A DNA stretch of 12,727 nt from Methanosphaera sp. (GTDB taxonomy: Archaea; Methanobacteriota; Methanobacteria; Methanobacteriales; Methanobacteriaceae). The DNA lies in assembly GCA_013330915.1 (NCBI GenBank), contig DUHK01000075.1, positions 1 through 12,727 on the forward strand, written 5' to 3'. The position numbers and the translations under genes were made by a program. Position 1 is the first letter of the stretch. Every line of letters begins with the position of its first letter. The notes under the pieces were generated by a model. That model saw only the letters and a program-made list of their open reading frames with translations, had not been told where the DNA came from and did no database searches. Shown piece after piece: positions 5,936-12,718 of this stretch.

Positions 5936-6711
5936 TGACCCTAGAAAACATAATAAAAGAGATAGTAGATATAGATTTGAAAGATCCAATAATATTGGAA
6001 GGATTGCCTGGAATAGGATTTGTAGGAAAATTTGTGGTAGATCAGATAATAAAACAGGCAGATGCAGTAAAATTTGCAGAACTTAAATCAGATTATTTCC
6101 CACCTCAAGTAACCATGAAAGAAAACGGTTTAATAGAACATATGAAAAATGAATTTTATTATTTGAAAGATTTTGGTGAAGATAAACTGGATTTTATATT
6201 GCTTACGGGAAATACTCAGGGTTCCGATTTTGAAGGACAGACTGAAATATGTAAAGTTCTCATAGACTACTTTGAAGACTGGGGTGCAAAGAAAATATTC
6301 ACTCTGGGCGGATTAGGAACAGGTGAACTTGTTCAGGAAAACAGGGTTTTCGTTGCAGCAAACAACAAGGAATCACTCGATGACGTACTTGAGTTAAACA
6401 ACACTTCCGTAAGAAAGGATGATGGAGGAGCAATTCTGGGAGCTTCAGGATTACTTCTTTATTATGCTCAGGAAAGGGACATACCCGCCACGTGTCTCAT
6501 GGGTGAAACACCGGGATTCTTCGTGGATGCAAGTGCTGCCAAAGCGGTTATACTGGTATTATCCGAACTGTTGAAATTCACAATTTCTCTTGATGAAATT
6601 GATGAACAAATAGACCTCTTAAACCAGAAGATAGAAGCATCACAAAAATTACCTCCATATGTAATGGATCAACAGGTACAAAACCAGGACGATTTACATT
6701 ACATAGGATAA
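5935..6711 (+). CDS. PAC2-family proteasome assembly chaperone
   Basis: This 258-residue protein belongs to the PAC2 family; archaeal members (PbaA/PbaB) resemble the eukaryotic Pac1-Pac2 chaperones that help assemble proteasome alpha rings. The family hallmarks are LEGLPGIGFVGKFVVDQII at about residues 20-38, the GGLGTGE turn near 125-130, and a conserved GASGLLL stretch with a glycine-rich end near MGETPGFFVDA. A helical tail (about 205-245) could be a coiled coil. The last residues are HYIG, so the Tyr is not in the penultimate position of the HbYX proteasome-docking motif. AAGGTGA, lying inside nop10 (5922-5928), is its ribosome binding site. The overlap with nop10 places it in the same transcript. 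Confidence 0.9.
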   Translation: MTLENIIKEIVDIDLKDPIILEGLPGIGFVGKFVVDQIIKQADAVKFAELKSDYFPPQVTMKENGLIEHMKNEFYYLKDFGEDKLDFILLTGNTQGSDFEGQTEICKVLIDYFEDWGAKKIFTLGGLGTGELVQENRVFVAANNKESLDDVLELNNTSVRKDDGGAILGASGLLLYYAQERDIPATCLMGETPGFFVDASAAKAVILVLSELLKFTISLDEIDEQIDLLNQKIEASQKLPPYVMDQQVQNQDDLHYIG

Positions 6712-6724
6712 AAGACTCCCCTCC

Positions 6725-6746
6725 ATTTTTCTTACTATTTTTTTTA
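6725..6746 (+). terminator. T-rich terminator after the PAC2 gene
   Basis: A T-rich tract with runs of five and eight or more T residues follows the PAC2 stop codon and runs almost to the next gene. It probably ends the nop10-PAC2 transcript. Confidence 0.4.
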
Positions 6747-6758
6747 TCGTGATATACC

Positions 6759-7910
6759 ATGATTATAAATGCGGATTTACATCTTCACAGCAGGTACTCC
6801 ATGGCAACAAGCAAGAACATGACCCCACAGACAATGGCATATGAGGCCATGAAAAAGGGTTTGAATCTTCTGGCAACAGGGGATGCCTTTCATAGCAAAT
6901 GGCTTGAAGAGCTCGAAGACAACCTCAACCAGGTAGATGATACTGGAATATATGAAAGTAAAACGCCAAATGTCTCCACAAAATTCATTGTCACCAATGA
7001 AGTGGAGGATAATGAGCGAATTCATCACCTGCTTATCATACCATCCCTTGATGTTGCATGGCAGATGAGGGACGAGTTCAGGGTAAAGAACATGGATGCT
7101 GATGGAAGGCCAAAAATAAGGATGAGCGGTGCGGAAATTGCAGATGTTGCAAGGGACTATGACTGTATAATCGGACCTGCACACATATTCACTCCCTGGA
7201 CAGGAATCTATAAATCATACGATTCCATCTATGAGTGCTATGGCCAAAGGGTTGATTTTGTGGAATTGGGATTGTCCAGTGACACAATACTTGCCGACAC
7301 TATAGAAGAGCTTCATGAATACACATTTCTGACAAATTCCGATTCACATTCTCCGTGGCCACACAGAATCGGAAGGGAATTCAACAGGATAGAACTAGGG
7401 GATTATTCTTTTGAAGGATTGAAAAGTGCAATTAAACGGGGTTCAATAGTGGAAAACTATGGAATCAATCCCAGAATAGGAAAGTATCATGAAACTGGCT
7501 GTATCAACTGCCACAAGATTCATGACATTAAGTCTGCAATCAAAAACAACATGAAATGCGATTGCGGGGGCAGAATCAAGAAGGGTGTCAAGTCAAGAAT
7601 CGATGAGTTATCCACTATCCAAGAGGGCCGCCATCCCAAAAACAGGCCCCACTATCAGTATCTTCTTCCCCTTGCAGAACTATTGAGTGTTGCACACAAC
7701 AAGGGTGTTACAACAAAGTACGTTCAGACAAGATATGACAGTCTGGTTGAAAAGTTTTCAAACGAGATAAACGTTCTCATAAACGTGCCCATAGAAAAAA
7801 TAGCCGATATGGACAGTAATCTTGCAAATATCATAAAATCTTATAGAACAAAGGAGCTAAATGTCATTCCGGGTCGTGGGGGACAGTACGGTTTTGTAGA
7901 TTATTCATAA
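6759..7910 (+). CDS. endoQ: Endonuclease Q-type PHP-domain DNA repair nuclease
   Basis: EndoQ nicks DNA 5' of deaminated bases (uracil, hypoxanthine) and abasic sites, starting a repair route. The 383 residues begin with a PHP metallo-phosphoesterase domain. Likely metal ligands are Asp6, His8 and His10 in DLHLHS, Asp42 and His45 in GDAFH, Glu81, His142 in GPAHIFTPW, and Asp195/His197 in NSDSHS. A zinc finger follows, with Cys248/Cys251 and Cys267/Cys269 (CxxC and CxC), then a helical C-terminal region (about 285-383). This order is that of EndoQ, not of PHP histidinol phosphatase or polymerase PHP domains. The C-terminus QYGFVDYS is weakly PIP-box-like. Only a weak CGTGAT (6748-6753) precedes the ATG. 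Confidence 0.88.
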   Translation: MIINADLHLHSRYSMATSKNMTPQTMAYEAMKKGLNLLATGDAFHSKWLEELEDNLNQVDDTGIYESKTPNVSTKFIVTNEVEDNERIHHLLIIPSLDVAWQMRDEFRVKNMDADGRPKIRMSGAEIADVARDYDCIIGPAHIFTPWTGIYKSYDSIYECYGQRVDFVELGLSSDTILADTIEELHEYTFLTNSDSHSPWPHRIGREFNRIELGDYSFEGLKSAIKRGSIVENYGINPRIGKYHETGCINCHKIHDIKSAIKNNMKCDCGGRIKKGVKSRIDELSTIQEGRHPKNRPHYQYLLPLAELLSVAHNKGVTTKYVQTRYDSLVEKFSNEINVLINVPIEKIADMDSNLANIIKSYRTKELNVIPGRGGQYGFVDYS

Positions 7911-7915
7911 AAAAA
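7909..7915 (-). terminator. Minus-strand T-run after the hydrogenase protease gene
   Basis: Seven A on the plus strand read as seven T on the minus strand, about 15 bp beyond the stop codon of the minus-strand protease gene. It overlaps the stop codon of the converging PHP gene, which has no T-run of its own in the 19-bp gap. Confidence 0.35.
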
Positions 7916-7929
7916 TAGCAGTGTGAGGA

Positions 7930-8397
7930 TTATATGTTAACTTCCTCATAAACAATTTCAAGTGCCTTCGGAATAGCTTCTTCAACACTTTCAGATAATC
8001 CGTATTCAACAAATGGTGAAGATACCTTTTCTGGTTGACATGCAATAATCACGATTTCAACTTCTTCAAGATCTTCCAGAGGATCCTGTACTGATACTGA
8101 ATGAGGGTCCTGGTATTTTCCCTGCGGAACTTCGTCAGGATCGAGTATTTTAATGTCTCCAGGTTTTCCACCAAAGTCTGCAATGTCGAGTATAATAATC
8201 TTTTTCCACATTGGATTTGGTAGGGAGAATATGTAATGTGGAGCACTTGTACCGGCGTCAATTGTCATCACGTTTGGTGGTAAGGGTCTTTTGTCCACTT
8301 GTTCCTCAAGTTTAACTATAGCTGCCGGACCAAATCCGTCGTCTTTGAATAAAACATTTCCACATCCGACTACTAATACTTCTGCATCATATGCCAT
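7930..8397 (-). CDS. frhD: Hydrogenase maturation protease (FrhD/HybD family)
   Basis: This nickel-dependent endopeptidase removes the C-terminal tail of a [NiFe]-hydrogenase large subunit after the metal centre is built. The 155 residues show VVGCGNVLFKDDGFGP at the N-terminus. The three metal-binding positions of HybD correspond to Asp20 (replacing Glu), Asp71 in ILDIAD and His99 in DPHSVS. The TIDAGTSAPHYIF segment and the DDGFG form point to the methanogen type that processes F420-reducing hydrogenase (FrhA); processing of another hydrogenase is possible. It stands apart from hydrogenase genes here, although frhD is often inside the frh operon. GGTGAT lies 6 nt before the ATG. The upstream minus-strand gene is 51 bp away, so the two may be co-transcribed. 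Confidence 0.88.
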   Translation of the reverse strand: MAYDAEVLVVGCGNVLFKDDGFGPAAIVKLEEQVDKRPLPPNVMTIDAGTSAPHYIFSLPNPMWKKIIILDIADFGGKPGDIKILDPDEVPQGKYQDPHSVSVQDPLEDLEEVEIVIIACQPEKVSSPFVEYGLSESVEEAIPKALEIVYEEVNI

Positions 8398-8448
8398 TTG
8401 ATAATCACCATTTTATTTTATTATATTAATTTAAGTCTTTCATCTTTT

Positions 8449-8841
8449 TTAATCGTTTCTATGTGGTACATAGCATGTAATCATTTTTTCCTCTTCGCTT
8501 TGACTTAGGGGTTCTTCCAGTTTTCTATGATACCATGCAAGTTCGTACTGGTGACTTTCAGGATTTTCATACAAGGCATAACCTTCACAATTATCCTTCA
8601 TTAACATAATCCATGTATCTAATCCAAACATAGTTTTATAAATTTTACATGTAAATTCATTATTGTCGTCATCACCATTAAAATAAGCAAAACATTTCGG
8701 GATGTCAACCATTTCTTTGGGATTTAAATCAATTATTTTATATTCATCCAACAGCTCTTCAACTTCCCTCAGTGTTAGGCTGCAATGTTTCACATCATCA
8801 ACAACAATGTCTATAAAAATGTTCTCATCCTTGATAATCAT
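8449..8841 (-). CDS. Small acidic soluble protein, unknown function
   Basis: I do not recognise this 130-residue protein. It has no signal peptide or membrane helix and is acidic, with five cysteines scattered (positions 20, 50, 65, about 84 and 123) rather than in zinc-binding pairs. The predicted pattern is alternating strands and helices: a strand at about 6-16, a helix at 24-34, strands around 48-53 and 62-90, and a final strand near the C-terminus. Such size and shape fit a small regulatory or binding protein, but nothing identifies a ligand. The start has only a weak GTGAA upstream. It lies 52 bp after dnaJ, beyond a T-rich terminator, so it probably has its own promoter, and 51 bp before the hydrogenase protease gene. 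Confidence 0.7.
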   Translation of the reverse strand: MIIKDENIFIDIVVDDVKHCSLTLREVEELLDEYKIIDLNPKEMVDIPKCFAYFNGDDDNNEFTCKIYKTMFGLDTWIMLMKDNCEGYALYENPESHQYELAWYHRKLEEPLSQSEEEKMITCYVPHRND

Positions 8842-8855
8842 AACAATTCACGTCT

Positions 8856-8876
8856 AAAAAAAATAATATTAAAAAA
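8856..8876 (-). terminator. T-rich terminator of dnaJ
   Basis: On the minus strand, runs of six T (8876-8871) and eight T (8863-8856) lie 18-38 bp after the dnaJ stop codon. The same DNA must also hold the promoter of the next minus-strand gene, whose ATG is at 8841, so the two signals overlap. Confidence 0.5.
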
Positions 8877-8893
8877 GGGAGGTGGTTATGGAT

Positions 8894-10054
8894 TTATTTG
8901 AGGGACTCTTTTACTTTGTCAAAGAAGCCCTGCTTTACGTGTGAAATTTCTTCACCGCTTATGCTGGCAAACTCTTCAAGTACTTCTTTCTGTTTGTCGG
9001 ATAATTTTTTAGGAACAACCACATGGGCTTTAACATATAAATTACCCTTTCCGGACCAGTTAACGTGTTTAATACCTTCTCCACGTAACTTAAATGTTGT
9101 TCCGCTCTGTGTACCTGCAGGTATTTTTACGGTTGCACTGCTTCCGTCAATGGTTGGAACTTCAACCTCTGAACCAAGACAGGCCTGAACGTAACTAATC
9201 GGCAGTTCATAGTACAAATGTTGGCCGTCACGTTTAAACAGATCATGAGGCAGTACCTTGATTGTGATGTACAAATCACCTGCTGGTGCGCCGTTTATAC
9301 CGTCATCACCTTCTCCGGATACTCTGAGTCTGCTTCCTGTTTCGACACCGGCAGGAATAGGTATGGAAATCTTGTTGACGGTTGATGTAAGACCTTTTCC
9401 GTTACATTCGCTACATGGGGTGTCGATAATTTTTCCTTCCCCGTTACATTGAGGACATGCTGATACTGTTGCAAATTGTCCCAGTGGTGTGTTCTGAACC
9501 TGACGTACCTGTCCTGATCCGTTACAGTTGCTGCACGTTTTAACGTCACTTCCAGGTTCTGCCCGGCTACCGTTACAGTGTGGACAGGCTTTTTGATGTC
9601 TGATATCTATGTCCTTTGTCACACCTGATGCAACTTCCTCGAGTGTTACTTCAATTGTCCTCATAAGGTCTCGGCCGGCATAATTGTTTCGAGGTGAGCC
9701 TCCGAATCCTCCTCCAAAGAGGTCTTCGAATATGCTTCCAAATCCACCCTGACCTCCTCCAAAGTTGAAACCTCTGAATATGTCTTCAAAGTTTATGTTG
9801 TTGAATATGTCTTCCTGGCTGAATCCTTCCATACCTGCATGTCCAAACTGGTCATATCTTTGTCTTTTATCGTCATCTGATAAAACACCGTAAGCTTCAC
9901 TCAATTCCTTAAATTTTTCCTCTGCTTCAGGATCATCCTTATTGACATCTGGATGATATTTCATAGCAAGCTTTCTATAAGCTTTCTTAATGGTTTTTTT
10001 GTCAGCGTTTTTGTCAACGCCTAACACTTCATAATAGTCTCGTTTATCTGCCAT
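8894..10054 (-). CDS. dnaJ: Chaperone DnaJ (type I Hsp40)
   Basis: DnaJ delivers unfolded clients to DnaK and stimulates its ATPase. The 386-residue protein is a full-length type I Hsp40. The J domain (about 5-70) has HPD at 34-36. The Gly/Phe-rich region spans about 93-120. The zinc domain has four Cys pairs at 157/160, 174/177, 200/203 and 214/217. The first is CPHCNGSR instead of CxxCxGxG; the other three are regular. Two beta-sandwich client-binding domains follow, including a DGINGAPAGDLYI turn, and the C-terminal part is the dimerisation region. GGGGA (10065-10061) lies about 6 nt before the ATG. It lies downstream of dnaK, separated by a 155-bp spacer with a terminator-like hairpin. 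Archaeal DnaJ is generally taken to be of bacterial origin. Confidence 0.97.
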   Translation of the reverse strand: MADKRDYYEVLGVDKNADKKTIKKAYRKLAMKYHPDVNKDDPEAEEKFKELSEAYGVLSDDDKRQRYDQFGHAGMEGFSQEDIFNNINFEDIFRGFNFGGGQGGFGSIFEDLFGGGFGGSPRNNYAGRDLMRTIEVTLEEVASGVTKDIDIRHQKACPHCNGSRAEPGSDVKTCSNCNGSGQVRQVQNTPLGQFATVSACPQCNGEGKIIDTPCSECNGKGLTSTVNKISIPIPAGVETGSRLRVSGEGDDGINGAPAGDLYITIKVLPHDLFKRDGQHLYYELPISYVQACLGSEVEVPTIDGSSATVKIPAGTQSGTTFKLRGEGIKHVNWSGKGNLYVKAHVVVPKKLSDKQKEVLEEFASISGEEISHVKQGFFDKVKESLK

Positions 10055-10085
10055 TTCATTTCCCCTTTTTAATTATTATTTCGAT

Positions 10086-10123
10086 AAAAAAAAATTAGCT
10101 AAGGTGTTTTACCTTAACTAATT
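10086..10123 (-). terminator. Hairpin plus T-run between dnaK and dnaJ
   Basis: On the minus strand the arm 10123-10111 pairs with 10105-10093 (12 pairs and one mismatch) across a five-base loop, and a run of about nine T (10094-10086) follows directly. This is the shape of a bacterial intrinsic terminator, placed 87 nt after dnaK and 32 nt before dnaJ. It could end most dnaK transcripts or, if dnaJ is transcribed from within the spacer, lie in the dnaJ leader. Confidence 0.6.
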
Positions 10124-10158
10124 CTCTCTTCAAGCATAGGGTTTTTTCTTGATAGTTT

Positions 10159-10169
10159 GTATAAAGTAA
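10159..10169 (-). promoter_or_regulatory. Possible dnaJ TATA box
   Basis: On the minus strand TTACTTTATAC resembles a TATA box and would start a transcript near 10138, about 84 nt before the dnaJ ATG. The hairpin plus T-run would then be part of the leader. The evidence is weak. Confidence 0.25.
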
Positions 10170-10209
10170 TACCTGTATATGAGTTTGTAGCTAATCAGTA
10201 TTTACTTGT

Positions 10210-12066
10210 TTATTTTTTTTCAAAGTCAACATCGATGGTGTCGTCATCGTTTGTTGGTTGTTGTTCTGAGTTGCCTGCCTGTGCATCCTGTTGTGCCTGT
10301 GCCTGTTGTGCAGCTTGCTGATAAATTTCTGCACCGATTTCCTGAATGGTTTTATCTAACTGGTCTGATTTTTCTTTGATGAGGTCGATGTCGTCTTTTT
10401 CTATTGCATCTTTAAGTTCTGCCTGTTGGTCTTTGAGGAGTTTTTGTTTGTCTTCGGATAATTGTTCTTTGAGTTCTTCTAATGTTTTGTCTGTGGTGTA
10501 AACTAAACTGTCTGCGGTGTTTCTTATTTCAATTTCCTGTTGACGTTTTTTGTCTTCTTCTGCGTGAGCTTCTGCTTCTTTAACTTTTTGTTCAATTTCT
10601 TCGTCTGACAATTTGTTGCTTGAGGTGATTGTGATTTGTTGTTCTTTTCCTGTACCTTTGTCTTTAGCTGATACGTTGATGATACCGTTTGCATCTATGT
10701 CGAATGTTACTTCGATTTGTGGTGTTCCTCTAGGTGCTGATGGAATTCCTACAAGTTGGAATCTTCCGAGGGTTGTGTTGTCGTTTGCCATTGGTCTTTC
10801 CCCTTGTACTACGTGGATGTCTACACTGGTCTGACCGTCTGCTGCAGTTGTGAATATCTGGCTTTTCTTGGTAGGGATGGTTGTGTTTCTTTCGATGAGT
10901 TTTGTAGCTACTCCTCCCATGGTTTCAATACCTAATGATAGTGGGGTAACGTCTAAAAGTACGAGGTCATCGATTTCTCCTGCTAATACTCCACCTTGGA
11001 TTGATGCTCCACTTGCTACACATTCCATTGGGTCGATTCCACGTTCTACTTTTTGACCAACGTATTCTTCTACGTATTTTTGGATTATTGGCATTCTTGT
11101 AGGTCCACCTACTAGGATGATTTTGTCGATGTCACCGTTTGCCATTTTTGCGTCGCTGATTGCCTGTTTGATTGGTGCTCCACATTTTTGTACAATAGGG
11201 TCAACAAGTTCTTCCAGTTTTGCTCTGGACAGGGTCATGTTTAAGTGTAATGGTCCTGCTTGTGTTGCTGTAATGAATGGTAAGTTGATGTCTGTTGTTA
11301 ATGTTGTGGATAATTCAATTTTTGCTTTTTCTGCAGCTTCTCTTAATCTTTGTGCAGCTTGATCATCATTTAAAAGGTCTACACCGTTTTCTTTTTTGAA
11401 CTCTTCTGCAAGGTATTTCATGAGTGCTGTATCCATGTCTGTTCCACCGAGGTTGGTGTCACCGCTTGTGGATTTAACTTCGAAGATTCCTTCTCCGAAT
11501 TCCATTATGGTTACGTCTAACGTTCCTCCACCAAGGTCGAATACTAAAATGTTTACGTCTTCTTCGTCACTTTTGTCTAATCCGTATGCTAAACTTGCTG
11601 CTGTAGGTTCGTTTACCAGTCTTAAAACTTCAAGACCTGCAATTTTACCTGCATCTTTGGTTGCTGTCCTTTGGTTGTCGTCAAAGTAAGCAGGTACTGT
11701 GATTACTGCTTTTTGTACAGGTTCACCCAGGAATGCTTCTGCATCCTTTTTGATTTTCTGTAAAATTAAAGCGGAAATTTCCTGTGGTGTGTAGTCTTTT
11801 CCTTTGATGTTTACTTTGTAGTCTGAACCCATGTGTCTTTTGATTGCACTGATTGTGTTTTCAGGGTTTGTTACTGCTTGTCTTCTTGCAGGTTCTCCCA
11901 CAAGTACTTCACCATCATCTGTGAATGCAACGTAACTTGGGAAGGATTTTCCGTATTGTGTTGCTCCTTCTGCACTAGGTATGATTGTTGGTTTTCCACC
12001 TATAAGTGCTGCTGCAGCTGAGTTACTTGTACCTAAGTCTATTCCTATTACTTTTTCTTCTGCCAT
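10210..12066 (-). CDS. dnaK: Chaperone DnaK (Hsp70)
   Basis: DnaK is the ATP-driven Hsp70 that binds exposed hydrophobic segments of unfolded proteins. The 618-residue product has a nucleotide-binding domain (about 1-375) with GIDLGTSNS at 8-16, VFDLGGGTLDVTIMEF and the VNEPTAASLAYGL helix. The linker LVLLDVTPLSLGIE, the substrate-binding domain, a helical lid, a Gln/Ala-rich tail and the acidic DDDTIDVDFEKK end follow. The N-terminal domain lacks the roughly 24-residue insert of Gram-negative DnaK after AIKRHMGSDY, as in Gram-positive and other archaeal proteins. AAGGTGAT ends 4 nt before the ATG at 12066; an in-frame GTG at 12075 overlaps that site and is rejected. It lies 48 bp after grpE. 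Confidence 0.98.
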   Translation of the reverse strand: MAEEKVIGIDLGTSNSAAAALIGGKPTIIPSAEGATQYGKSFPSYVAFTDDGEVLVGEPARRQAVTNPENTISAIKRHMGSDYKVNIKGKDYTPQEISALILQKIKKDAEAFLGEPVQKAVITVPAYFDDNQRTATKDAGKIAGLEVLRLVNEPTAASLAYGLDKSDEEDVNILVFDLGGGTLDVTIMEFGEGIFEVKSTSGDTNLGGTDMDTALMKYLAEEFKKENGVDLLNDDQAAQRLREAAEKAKIELSTTLTTDINLPFITATQAGPLHLNMTLSRAKLEELVDPIVQKCGAPIKQAISDAKMANGDIDKIILVGGPTRMPIIQKYVEEYVGQKVERGIDPMECVASGASIQGGVLAGEIDDLVLLDVTPLSLGIETMGGVATKLIERNTTIPTKKSQIFTTAADGQTSVDIHVVQGERPMANDNTTLGRFQLVGIPSAPRGTPQIEVTFDIDANGIINVSAKDKGTGKEQQITITSSNKLSDEEIEQKVKEAEAHAEEDKKRQQEIEIRNTADSLVYTTDKTLEELKEQLSEDKQKLLKDQQAELKDAIEKDDIDLIKEKSDQLDKTIQEIGAEIYQQAAQQAQAQQDAQAGNSEQQPTNDDDTIDVDFEKK

Positions 12067-12076
12067 AAATATCACC

Positions 12077-12107
12077 TTATATCATTTTTTTTATTAATTA
12101 TATCATT
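12077..12107 (-). repeat. 10-bp direct repeat before dnaK
   Basis: The plus-strand sequence TTATATCATT occurs at 12077-12086 and again at 12098-12107. The copies are 21 bp apart, about two helical turns. The copy nearer dnaK overlaps the edge of its ribosome binding site (12078-12071). It may be a regulator site or chance in AT-rich DNA. Confidence 0.4.
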
Positions 12108-12114
12108 ATCGTAA

Positions 12115-12651
12115 TTATTTTTTACATACTTTAACTTTAGAGTATCTAATAACTTTTGAGTTTAATGTGTAACCTTTTTGAAGATCCTGTATTATTTCAT
12201 TGTTTTCATAATCTTCGTTGTTTTCGGTCATCAGAGCTTCGTGTTTGTATGGGTCAAATTTCTGGTGTTCTGTTTCTATTGCTTCAACACCTTCATCCTC
12301 TAAGATTTTTGTCATTTTCTTGTATATTAGTTCTACACCTTCTCTTAGATTTTTGTCTTCTTTGACTTCAAGTGCTCTTTCTAAATCCTCATATGCCTCC
12401 AGTACCTTGAGTATTAAACCTTCATTGGCATATTTGACGAACTCGCTTTTTTCCTTTTCGGATCTTTTCTTGTAGTTTTCGAAGTCCGCCTGCATTCTCT
12501 GCATTTTGTCCTTGTATTGGGATATTTTTTCTTCCTGTTCTTTGATCAGGTCTTCTGTTGTATCTTCGGGTACTTCCTCTGTGATTTCTTCCGTTGTTTC
12601 TTCCTGAACTTCTTCTTTTTCTTCGTTATCTATTTTTTTTTCATCTTTCAT
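12115..12651 (-). CDS. grpE: Nucleotide exchange factor GrpE
   Basis: GrpE dimers release ADP from DnaK and so reset the chaperone cycle. The 178 residues start with an acidic Glu-rich stretch (1-40), followed by a long coiled coil (about 40-90) containing RMQADFENYKKRSEKEK. A short helical part and the C-terminal beta domain follow, with the family signature LQKGYTLNSKVIRYSKVKV. Length is normal. A GGGTGA site lies 4-5 nt before the ATG at 12651. grpE, dnaK and dnaJ are in this order on one strand, the complete Hsp70 set, and the first gene probably carries the main promoter. Confidence 0.95.
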   Translation of the reverse strand: MKDEKKIDNEEKEEVQEETTEEITEEVPEDTTEDLIKEQEEKISQYKDKMQRMQADFENYKKRSEKEKSEFVKYANEGLILKVLEAYEDLERALEVKEDKNLREGVELIYKKMTKILEDEGVEAIETEHQKFDPYKHEALMTENNEDYENNEIIQDLQKGYTLNSKVIRYSKVKVCKK

Positions 12652-12692
12652 TTATTCACCCTTATTTTTTTATAATATTTTTACTTGTTTTA

Positions 12693-12718
12693 AGGGCTTT
12701 AACTATTATAGTAACCCT
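12693..12718 (-). promoter_or_regulatory. Nested palindrome with TATA-like core before grpE
   Basis: On the plus strand ACTATTATAGT (12702-12712) is a perfect 11-bp palindrome. AGGG (12693-12696) and CCCT (12715-12718) flank it as an outer inverted repeat. Read on the minus strand the core holds CTATAATAG, placed to start transcription near 12681 and leave a leader of about 30 nt with the GGGTGA site. A TATA box inside a palindrome would suit repressor control, but this is inferred. Confidence 0.35.

Noticed and set aside
6777..7184. 135-codon minus-strand open frame in the PHP gene
   Set aside because: It is antisense to conserved metal-ligand coding sequence and the product is Cys/His-rich without organised motifs.
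10613..12021. Several plus-strand open frames over dnaK
   Set aside because: They mirror the codon pattern of the highly conserved dnaK and have no promoters or ribosome sites.
12067..12075. GTG at 12075 as the dnaK start
   Set aside because: It overlaps the AAGGTGAT ribosome site. The ATG at 12066 gives the usual MAEEKVIGID start.
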